Shown here: positions 1 to 6,285 of the stretch, piece by piece
Layout of the letters: each line of letters begins with the position of its first letter
Position numbering within the stretch: position 1 is the stretch's first letter
Assembly: GCA_029262315.1 (NCBI GenBank)
Contig: JAJCZP010000182.1
Location: 1-33,299 of the forward strand
DNA: 33,299 bases
Reading direction: 5' to 3'
DNA from: Deltaproteobacteria bacterium
GTDB lineage: Bacteria > Desulfobacterota > Binatia > UTPRO1
Made by a program: the position numbers and the translations under genes
The notes under the pieces: generated by a model
What the model was told of the DNA's origin: nothing
The model's input: the letters and a program-made list of their open reading frames with translations, nothing else
The model's database searches: none

Positions 1-59
1 GTGAGCATGAACAGGTTCGAGATAGTGAGAAGCGCGATCGTGCGTGCGAGGACGGACAT
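1..59 (-). CDS. DUF486-like small membrane protein (DMT family), N-terminal fragment
   Basis: Only the first 19 codons lie in the window, reading leftward from an ATG at 59. The peptide (MSVLARTIALLTISNLFML) is a hydrophobic first membrane helix. Its S-N-x-F-M core is typical of the start of DUF486 (DMT-superfamily) proteins of about 110 residues. There is no clear Shine-Dalgarno sequence. It follows the efflux trio on the same strand, separated by 96 bp that contain a small hairpin. The family assignment rests on a very short match. Confidence 0.4.
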   Translation of the reverse strand, partial: MSVLARTIALLTISNLFML

Positions 60-82
60 AGTCGCGGGAGCTTAGCGAACCT

Positions 83-102
83 GCGGGCATATTCTAGCCC
101 GC
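83..102. terminator. GC-rich hairpin between the efflux trio and the DUF486-like gene
   Basis: A perfect 6-bp inverted repeat (GCGGGC / GCCCGC) with an 8-nt AT-rich loop lies 54 bp past the TolC stop and 24 bp before the next start. It may end the efflux transcript. No U-tract follows, so termination is inferred from position only. Confidence 0.3.
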
Positions 103-155
103 GCGGCACCGGCCGCCACATCGACCATGTACCTGCGCCGGGCAATCTCAGGCGC

Positions 156-1559
156 TTAGGCGCCGGATGACCACTCGGAAGCAGTGCCGATGGCCCAGCG
201 GTAGCTGATCACCGCACGCAAATACTCCGCCTTGGCATTCACCAAGCGATTGGCCGCCTCTGCGGCCGCGCGCTCGCGGAGGTTGACGACGAGAAGCGAG
301 CTCTCCCCAGCATCGAAGCGTTCGCGCTCGGCGGCCGCCAGGCGATCTGCGAGTTGGGCGTCACGCTCGACGGTACCGTAGCGCTCGAGCGTCCGTTCGA
401 GGCCGACAAGGGCGCGATCGACATCGGCGTCGACCGCACGTTGTGCGGTCAGCTGCTTGAGCCAGGCGCGGTTTGCGGCAATCCTCGCCAAGGTACGCTG
501 CGCGTTCGGTTGGCGGAACCACAAGGGGTGACTGATACTGAAGCCGACCTTGAACTGATCACCGTCCGGCGAACCAAGATCGCTCTGAATCGACTCGGCG
601 AAGGCCTCAACCTTCGGCCACCAAAGCTCGTTGGCAAGCGCCACGTCAATTTCGGCGCGCGCCAGGGCTAGCCTGGCGCGCGCGATCTCTGGCCGCAGCC
701 GCGCCGCTTCCAGGCGCTCTTCGGCGATCCGAGCCGCTTCGAGCTGGGCTGGCGCCGGGACCGGTTCGGGCACGCCGACGAGGCTGCGCGGGCTCCCGTC
801 TCCGTTCCACAGATAGACGGCAACGTCGATCGCCGACTGCTCTAGCTTGCTGCGTGCCTTCAGCACGTCGCCCTCGCGCTGTGCCAACTGCTGAGCCGCC
901 TCGACAGAGGCGATCGGCGCCGCCTCCCCCTCTGCCACGCGGCGCTCGACGAACTCGGCCCGCTTCTTCGCAAGCGACAGCAGATCCTGCTGAATCGCAA
1001 CGACCTCGGTCGCTTCAGCCCATTCGCTGTACTTGATGGCGGCCGCTCGCACGAGGCTGTTGCGTTCGAATCGGCGCACAGCCTCGGCGAGATCCGGACG
1101 TAACTCCGCCTTCGACAGCGCAGCCCGCCGAGAGTCGGTACGGACTCCCTGCAACAGGGACAGCGCAACGCCGACCTTCGACTCGCCACTATCGGTCGTC
1201 ACGTCCTCGGCGTTGATGTTGGTACCAACGTTCCGCCGATAGCCGGCATAGACCCGCGGTCCGAACCGCCACGGCAACGGCATTTCGATCACTGTGTTGC
1301 TACGGTCCGTCTTGCTGCGACCGTCTTTCTGCTTAAAGTCGGTCTTGCTGCGAAGCATGGGGCCGAACGCCCCCTCCGCCGCACGCAACTCCGCTCCGGC
1401 GACGTCGCGCTCGAGGTCGGCCGCGCGCGCCTTGGGGTTCGCCTCCAAAACCTGTGCGACGAACTCCGCGAGAGGAACCACCGCGAGCGACTCGGCCGCC
1501 GCAAACACGGGCCACAGCGCAAGCACCAGAAACGCGCCCACCTGCCCTCCCGACCGCAT
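156..1559 (-). CDS. TolC-family outer-membrane efflux protein
   Basis: This 467-residue exported protein is the likely outer-membrane channel of the ABC/HlyD/TolC trio. A signal peptide covers about residues 1-23 (hydrophobic core AFLVLALWPVF, then AAA). The rest is two related halves of long amphipathic helices rich in Ala, Glu and Arg, the usual outer-membrane-factor layout, with short beta-like segments between them. I chose ATG 1559 because it overlaps the HlyD stop as TGATG, which implies translational coupling, and because it places the signal peptide at the N-terminus. A longer reading to 1715 would only run antiparallel-free through the HlyD gene and has no signal peptide. The substrate cannot be read from the sequence. 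Confidence 0.85.
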   Translation of the reverse strand: MRSGGQVGAFLVLALWPVFAAAESLAVVPLAEFVAQVLEANPKARAADLERDVAGAELRAAEGAFGPMLRSKTDFKQKDGRSKTDRSNTVIEMPLPWRFGPRVYAGYRRNVGTNINAEDVTTDSGESKVGVALSLLQGVRTDSRRAALSKAELRPDLAEAVRRFERNSLVRAAAIKYSEWAEATEVVAIQQDLLSLAKKRAEFVERRVAEGEAAPIASVEAAQQLAQREGDVLKARSKLEQSAIDVAVYLWNGDGSPRSLVGVPEPVPAPAQLEAARIAEERLEAARLRPEIARARLALARAEIDVALANELWWPKVEAFAESIQSDLGSPDGDQFKVGFSISHPLWFRQPNAQRTLARIAANRAWLKQLTAQRAVDADVDRALVGLERTLERYGTVERDAQLADRLAAAERERFDAGESSLLVVNLRERAAAEAANRLVNAKAEYLRAVISYRWAIGTASEWSSGA

Positions 1560-2821
1560 CACTTCCCGTGGCCTTTCCCCGCGTTGACACGCACCGGGAT
1601 GGTCGGCGGCAGTCCATTCAGCTGTCGCCAGATCTCCCACCCAACACGCACCTCCTGCATCAGCACCCACGCCGATGCGGCCGTGCCCTGGCGCAAGAAC
1701 CTGCGAGAAGGCCACGGAGCTTCCTCCGGATCGGGGACTACGAGCACCCGGTAACTGCCCTTGCCGTCATCGACGGCATCGACCACTGCGACCTTGCCGC
1801 CGTACGTACCGATCGCGACCGAAGACCAGCCGGAGACCTGCAGAGCCGGGAACCCAGCGAACTGGAGCCGCACCCGCGCGCCGGGCTGAATGAGCGCGGC
1901 GTGGAGGGCGCTGACGGCGATCTGGACGGCGACATCGTCGGTCGCCGGGACCACGAGGGCAAGCTCGGTGCCTTGCGACACGGTATCGCCGGGACCAGCA
2001 CTCGCCACGCGGACCACGGTGCCGTCAATCGGTGCGCGTACCAGACGCGCCTCCGCGCGCGCACGCGCATTCGCAACATGGAGCTCCGCCTCGGCAACCA
2101 CCACATCGCCTACGGACGAGGCACGCTCCTCATCCTTGCGATACACCTCGAGGTCCTGCGCAGCCGCGGCCCGCGTCGTCGTGGCGCGAACCAGATCAGC
2201 CTCGCTCTGACGTAGCGCCAAAACCGCGGTTTCCAGCTCACGCGTCGAGACGAGGCCGCGGCTGGCCAGTCGCTTTGCCCGACGCTCCCGTACTCGGGCC
2301 GTATCGCGCGCGATCACGGCGTTCTGCTCGACGGCCTCCGCACCAGCGAGGCGCTCGACCGCCTGCCGAGTACGCTCGCGCGCCACCTCGACCGAAAGAC
2401 GCTGCGCATCGACCTTCGCTGCCTGCACCAACCCGATCTTGTCCGCAAACCCTGCATCCATGTAGCTCGGGCTGAGGTCGTGAAGTTCGGCAATCAAGTC
2501 TCCGGCCTTGACGTCCTGTCCCTCGACGATCTGCCAGACGCCAATGCGGCCACTAATCTGGGCCTCGATCCTTTGCGGACGCACGCCCGGAGTGAACGCG
2601 GTCACGCTCCCGGAGCCCGCGGCCGTCTGCTGCCACGGAGCCAGCAGGAACGCGCAGAAGAGCACCAACAAAGCGATCAGCAACACCGCCAGCGTACGTG
2701 CGCGCCGGGGCGAACGAACGAGACGCAGCGAGGCTGCCCCAGCGTGCCCGGCTCGGGATTCCGTGCCGAGAATCTCTCTTTCGAGTTCCGCCGGTGTCAG
2801 CGAGACACTGCGATCAAGCAT
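1559..2821 (-). CDS. HlyD-family periplasmic adaptor (membrane fusion protein)
   Basis: This 420-residue adaptor should link the inner-membrane ABC protein to the TolC channel. A cytoplasmic N-terminus of about 42 residues is followed by one transmembrane helix (about 43-64), then a barrel-sandwich half with the hallmark G-x-V-x-x-I-x-V-x-E-G-x-x-V-x-x-G-x-x-L pattern (GQDVKAGDLIAEL). A long coiled-coil hairpin rich in Arg, Glu and Ala comes next, then the second lipoyl half (ARLVRAPIDGTV) and a beta-barrel. Start ATG 2821 has a strong GGAGG six bases upstream and overlaps the ABC gene by 8 bp; the ATG at 2851 lies deeper inside that gene. The gene ends in a TGATG overlap with the TolC gene, so all three are probably one transcript. 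Confidence 0.87.
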   Translation of the reverse strand: MLDRSVSLTPAELEREILGTESRAGHAGAASLRLVRSPRRARTLAVLLIALLVLFCAFLLAPWQQTAAGSGSVTAFTPGVRPQRIEAQISGRIGVWQIVEGQDVKAGDLIAELHDLSPSYMDAGFADKIGLVQAAKVDAQRLSVEVARERTRQAVERLAGAEAVEQNAVIARDTARVRERRAKRLASRGLVSTRELETAVLALRQSEADLVRATTTRAAAAQDLEVYRKDEERASSVGDVVVAEAELHVANARARAEARLVRAPIDGTVVRVASAGPGDTVSQGTELALVVPATDDVAVQIAVSALHAALIQPGARVRLQFAGFPALQVSGWSSVAIGTYGGKVAVVDAVDDGKGSYRVLVVPDPEEAPWPSRRFLRQGTAASAWVLMQEVRVGWEIWRQLNGLPPTIPVRVNAGKGHGK

Positions 2822-4535
2822 AAGTCCCCTCCGGCTCGACGACACGTCCATCGACCAGCGCCAGCGTACGCCCGCACCGAATCCCCAGGCGAGGATCCTG
2901 CGAAAGATCGATCAACGTCCAGCAGGGCTCCCGCCACAACGCGGCGAGGAGCCCCTCATGCATATCCGGCGGCATGCCTGTCAGCGCATCGTCGACAAGC
3001 AGGAGCCGTGGACGGCCAACGATGGCGCGGGCGCAGAGCATCCGCGTGCATACGGACTCGCTCAGTGTTCCGCCGGTGGCGGGCAGTCTGGTCTGCAGCC
3101 CCGCTGGAAGCAGCCCGATCTCGTCGGCCAGTTGAGCTGTCGCGATCGCCCATCGCACATCGGCATGCGAGAGGTCACGGCCCATCGTAATGTTCTCCTC
3201 GACCGTCCCCTCGAAAATTTGATCCCGGCGGCCCTCGACAATCCCGACCTGCACTCTGAGCACCTCAGGGTCGATGGTGCGAATGTCGATGCCGTCGATC
3301 TCGATCAATCCGCTCGCAGGGTCGAGAAGGCGCGTCACCAGCGCAACGAGCGAGGACTTTCCTCGCCCCACCAGACTGACGCGCTCGCCCGGTTCGATTG
3401 TCGCGCTCGCGCCATCGAGAAGCGGACGCCGCCCCGCGTACGAGAACACGACCTCCTGCAATCGCAGGCCGGCCGGGCCGGACGGAAGCGGCGGCGCCTC
3501 GCGGGTGGCCTCCCCCTCCAGCGGCATGTCCGTAATGATGCCGAGTTTGTGAAGTGAGGTGAGCAGATCGTAGACTTGCTCGATCTGGGCCACCAACTTC
3601 TGGAGCGCGCTCCCCACGTAGAGCACGACGACCTCGGCAGCGACGAATTGACCGAGCGAGAGCTGCTGCTCGATGACCAAACTTCCACCGATCCCGAGCG
3701 CGCCGACAACCAGGAACGCGCGGAAAATCTCCGAGCCGACGAGCTGCCGGGCGAGAACACGGAAGTGAGCGTGCCGTGCTTTGACGTACCACGAGGCGAG
3801 CGTATCGACGCGCTCGAAGACGGCCTCCGGGTTTCCGGCCAACTTCATCGGCACGCGACAGCGCGCGATCTCCTCGAGCCAGTTCGCCACTTCATATTTG
3901 TTCGTCGACTCGTCCAAACTCGTCGCCAACCCACCACGACCGAGCACGAACAGGGCGAACGGCAGGAACATCAACACGATCAAATCGAAGACGAGGAAGA
4001 TCGGATGGTAGGCGGCGAGAAGAATCATGCCGAACAGAACTGTCAGGGCTGCTGAAGAGCCGTCCAATGTGACCTTGCCCAGCGTCTTCTGGAGGGTCAG
4101 CACGTCGAAGAAGCGGTTCACGAGCTCGGGCGCGTAGTGCTCTCCAAGAGCCGCTTCACGAATTCGCGGCAACCGGTAAGCAATGTCGAAGGTCGTGCGA
4201 ACGAACAGCCGCCGCTGCAGCAGGTCGATCACGTAGCGTTCCATCACGAACAGGCCGCCCCCCGCGAGGAGTCCGACGAGAACGAGGAGGCAAAGCACCC
4301 AGAGGTTCGGCGTAAAGACACCAAACGCGACCGTGTTGACCACGGCCTGCGTGCCCAGCGGCAACACCAACGAAAGAAGACCCCCAAGGACAGCATAGAC
4401 GAGGACCGTGGCGAGATCGCGACGCTCCTGCATGAGCAGCCGCCAGAGCTGCCCTAGCTCGCGTCCGGTTGGACCGTGGTGAGAATCGGGACTCGCTCGG
4501 ATATCGAGACCTGCTATTGGATACCGGATTTGCAT
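2814..4535 (-). CDS. ABC exporter half-transporter with a degenerate ATPase domain
   Basis: This 573-residue type-I-secretion/efflux-like ABC protein has a six-helix membrane domain (about 30-330) followed by a nucleotide-binding domain (about 355-573). The ATPase motifs are eroded. Walker A reads G390-R-G-K-S394, three residues shorter than G-x4-G-K-S/T. The LSGGQ signature is LSESV (491-495). Walker B ends D-D instead of D-E (LLLVDDAL). The H-loop histidine is absent (LSQDPR where T-H-D-P is expected). The frame is nevertheless open throughout and overlaps the HlyD gene. The start is uncertain: ATG 4535 has no Shine-Dalgarno sequence, sits in the loop of an inverted repeat, and has a stop five codons upstream, while the conserved region begins only near residue 25. 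The native 5' end may have been replaced by a rearrangement. Confidence 0.8.
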   Translation of the reverse strand: MQIRYPIAGLDIRASPDSHHGPTGRELGQLWRLLMQERRDLATVLVYAVLGGLLSLVLPLGTQAVVNTVAFGVFTPNLWVLCLLVLVGLLAGGGLFVMERYVIDLLQRRLFVRTTFDIAYRLPRIREAALGEHYAPELVNRFFDVLTLQKTLGKVTLDGSSAALTVLFGMILLAAYHPIFLVFDLIVLMFLPFALFVLGRGGLATSLDESTNKYEVANWLEEIARCRVPMKLAGNPEAVFERVDTLASWYVKARHAHFRVLARQLVGSEIFRAFLVVGALGIGGSLVIEQQLSLGQFVAAEVVVLYVGSALQKLVAQIEQVYDLLTSLHKLGIITDMPLEGEATREAPPLPSGPAGLRLQEVVFSYAGRRPLLDGASATIEPGERVSLVGRGKSSLVALVTRLLDPASGLIEIDGIDIRTIDPEVLRVQVGIVEGRRDQIFEGTVEENITMGRDLSHADVRWAIATAQLADEIGLLPAGLQTRLPATGGTLSESVCTRMLCARAIVGRPRLLLVDDALTGMPPDMHEGLLAALWREPCWTLIDLSQDPRLGIRCGRTLALVDGRVVEPEGTYA

Positions 4536-4551
4536 TTCCGGTATCTAATAG
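4514..4551. repeat. 15-bp inverted repeat spanning the ABC start codon
   Basis: Arms 4514-4528 and 4537-4551 match at 14 of 15 positions around an 8-bp loop. The single mismatch becomes a G-U pair in plus-strand RNA. The proposed ABC start codon (4533-4535) lies in the loop. The repeat is more AT-rich than its surroundings and abuts a second hairpin. It could be a regulatory structure or the scar of a small mobile or REP-like element. Confidence 0.6.
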
Positions 4552-4584
4552 CCAGAAAAGCCTGTCTAGGCAAGCCTCTCTGGC
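4551..4584 (-). repeat. Second hairpin abutting the first (14-bp arms)
   Basis: Arms 4551-4564 and 4571-4584 enclose a 6-nt loop. Eleven of 14 positions are complementary, and the other three become G-U pairs only in minus-strand RNA, so the leftward transcript can form a complete 14-bp stem. It lies just upstream of the ABC gene in its reading direction and could act as a terminator or leader structure. No U-run follows. Confidence 0.5.
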
Positions 4585-4650
4585 CAGATCCATGGGACAG
4601 GGCCCTACACTGATCATCCCACCCCGGATACCTGCCGAATGGTCTGGCCC

Positions 4651-4809
4651 AGCTGGCGCGATCAGAATGTCGGCCAGGAATGCGCTGACCGTCGCGAAGA
4701 AGGCGAGCCGGCCAAAGGCGACGACATCGTGCAGGTAGCCGAGGGTGAGCACCGCCCATCCGGCGGTCAACACGAGCGACGCGAAGAGGAGGGCCGAACC
4801 CGTCGCGGT
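4651..4809 (-). pseudogene. Remnant of an MMPL/RND transporter C-terminus
   Basis: The minus strand encodes about 53 residues that align without gaps to the last membrane helices of the MMPL permease at 9110-11548 (matching segment 9170-9328). I count 37 identities over the final 51 residues, including FGRLAFFAT and AFLADILIAPA. The match starts just after the stop codon of the selenoprotein gene and stops abruptly at IAPA, where the intact paralogue continues with its cytoplasmic tail. Downstream the frame runs into unrelated sequence and then out of frame over the ABC gene. There is no start or Shine-Dalgarno sequence, so this is an orphan fragment left by a duplication or deletion. Confidence 0.7.
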
Positions 4810-4810
4810 G

Positions 4811-5617
4811 TCAGCTCGCGGGCTTCGGGTCCTTGTCTACGGCGCCGAAAGCGTCGGCGTGCTCGATCAATGCCACCATGCGGCGCAGGGTCTCCTTCTG
4901 GCCGTCGACATCGTGCGGACGTCCGACGGTCGCACCGATGTTCAGGCGTCGGATCACCTGGCGCGGCGGACGCGCCGTGCTGCTAAGCGGCGGCATGACC
5001 GAGACCAGTGCCGTGGGCATCCCCGCGAACTCGAGCCCTCTTGCGATCAGACTCACGGTCTGATGGCAGACAGGTCACGAGGGGACGAGCAGCACGGCTT
5101 CGACCCCGTCATTCTGCAGCTTCTCGACGATGCGCGGGATCGTGTGCTCGACGAGCGGGACGACGTTCGGCGCCAGCCCCATCAGCACGAGCGAGTCGTG
5201 CGCGACCGAGGCCAGCTCGCCGTCGGCGGCCATCTCCTTCAGGCGGTCGAGCGGCAGGTTCGCATTGAAGTCCTCTTTGGCAAAGCGATGATCATAGCCG
5301 AAGTGATCGATCCGGAACCTCGACGAATCGGCATCCAGGCCGATCACGTGAAAGTCGGGAGGTGCGTCGCCGAATTCCGGGAGTCCGGTGAACGGCACAT
5401 GCTCGCCCTCGATCGAGTAGCCGCCGGTCGTCACCAGACCGAACCGCGTCGCCGCCGCCGGCTTGGTCAGGCGCACGAACGGGTCGCCCGTCGTCTCGAC
5501 CCACGGATAGGTGGCGAAAGCTTCCTTTGCCTTCCCCTGGGAGAACAGCGCGGTCGCCGCGTCCTTCCAAACCTCGAACTTCGGCATCCACGCCGCGAGA
5601 GCGGCTGCATCACTCAT
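4811..5617 (-). CDS. Selenoprotein of the glycine/sarcosine/betaine reductase B family (in-frame UGA = Sec)
   Basis: The gene encodes 268 residues if the TGA at 5077-5075 is read as selenocysteine 181. The two flanking open stretches are in the same frame, and the bridge reads Sec-Pro-Val-Cys-His-Gln-Thr, the redox U-x-x-C-H-Q motif of GrdB-like (GSGR_B) proteins. The N-terminal half has family features: GLVTTGGYSIEG, an FGYDHRF segment, then NLPLDRLKEMAADGEL. The C-terminal half continues through IARGLEFAGMPTALVSV. ATG 5617 has GGAGG seven bases upstream, whereas an in-frame start at 5710 adds a non-conserved extension. A SECIS-like hairpin begins just after the UGA. These short family members are probable thiol/selenol oxidoreductases; the true substrate is unknown, and the multi-subunit glycine reductase genes are absent here. 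The organism must carry SelA-D elsewhere. Confidence 0.85.
5042..5077 (-). promoter_or_regulatory. Sec codon and SECIS-like hairpin
   Basis: The UGA codon occupies 5077-5075. The RNA downstream folds into a perfect 7-bp stem (AUCAGAC / GUCUGAU) with loop CGUGA at 5057-5053. Beyond one C-C mismatch the stem continues for three more pairs, spanning 5068-5042. The loop begins 18 nt after the UGA and carries a G at its second position followed by U. This fits what is known of bacterial SECIS elements: hairpin directly 3' of the UGA, apical loop about 16-37 nt away, G and U in the loop. Confidence 0.75.
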
Positions 5618-5739
5618 TGAGTGCCTCCGATGCGTGTCCGTGCCGCCCGGAACAGGCCGGACGATCTCGTCGGGTTCGTAACGGAGACGTCCCCCCAATT
5701 CAATCCGCATGGATCAACGGACTGCGCCCCGCGTCGGCT

Positions 5740-6279
5740 TCAGGGCGCCCACAGGGCGGGCTGGCGCCATGGCCGTGGGACGGCAAGCGTGCCGCGGCTT
5801 GGTGTCGCAGCGTTGCACAGGTCAAGCGACTGCCATGCTCCGCTCCACTGCGCCGGCAGGGGATACGGCGGCGCGACGCGTGTCTCAGACACGAAGCCCA
5901 AGCGGCCGTAGTAGGCGGGGTCGCCGAGCACGTAGACGTGGACCACGCCGACGGTTTCTAGCCGTTGCAAGCCGGCGCGGACAAGCGCGCGGCCGATGCC
6001 CTGCTTCTGCCGGGCGGGGGCGACGGCGAGCGGCCCCAGGAGGGCGACCTTGTTCCTACTCCCGCCAACACTGCATGTCGTGAAGATGACATGCCCCACC
6101 AACGACGAGCCGATGAACCCGGCGAGCGAGAGCACGACTGGCGCTTCCTGCAACAGCGCCCTCACCACCGGCAGCAGATCCTCGTCCGGAAACGCTTCCG
6201 GATAGAGCGCCTCGATCAAGGCCAACTCGCGAGGGTCACTCTTGCGGATTTCAATCTGTTCCGTTTGGAGGTCGGCCAC
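5740..6279 (-). CDS. GNAT-family N-acetyltransferase (YhbS-like)
   Basis: This 179-residue cytoplasmic protein has the GNAT fold order. An N-terminal substrate helix region (EALYPEAFPDEDL) is followed by a beta strand (LVGHVIFTTC) and the acetyl-CoA pyrophosphate loop Q91-K-Q-G-I-G96 with the following helix RALVRAGL. A YYGRLGF segment typical of the YhbS branch comes next, and the C-terminal PWRQPALWAP is also common there. The acceptor substrate is unknown. The apparent start is GTG 6279, 6 bp after the upstream MMPL stop, with no clear Shine-Dalgarno sequence, so translation is probably coupled to the MMPL-cNMP gene. Confidence 0.85.
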   Translation of the reverse strand: MADLQTEQIEIRKSDPRELALIEALYPEAFPDEDLLPVVRALLQEAPVVLSLAGFIGSSLVGHVIFTTCSVGGSRNKVALLGPLAVAPARQKQGIGRALVRAGLQRLETVGVVHVYVLGDPAYYGRLGFVSETRVAPPYPLPAQWSGAWQSLDLCNAATPSRGTLAVPRPWRQPALWAP

Positions 6280-6285
6280 TCGAAG

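Noticed and set aside
4156-4773. A 205-codon minus-strand frame joining the MMPL remnant to sequence across the ABC gene
   Set aside because: Only its first 41 codons resemble MMPL; the rest is out of frame with the ABC protein and Arg/Ala-rich, as expected for a shadow reading.
4811-5077. UGA at 5077-5075 as a normal stop, leaving two separate genes
   Set aside because: The frame continues without shift through a family-typical U-x-x-C-H-Q motif, the downstream part has no ribosome site, and a SECIS-like hairpin follows.
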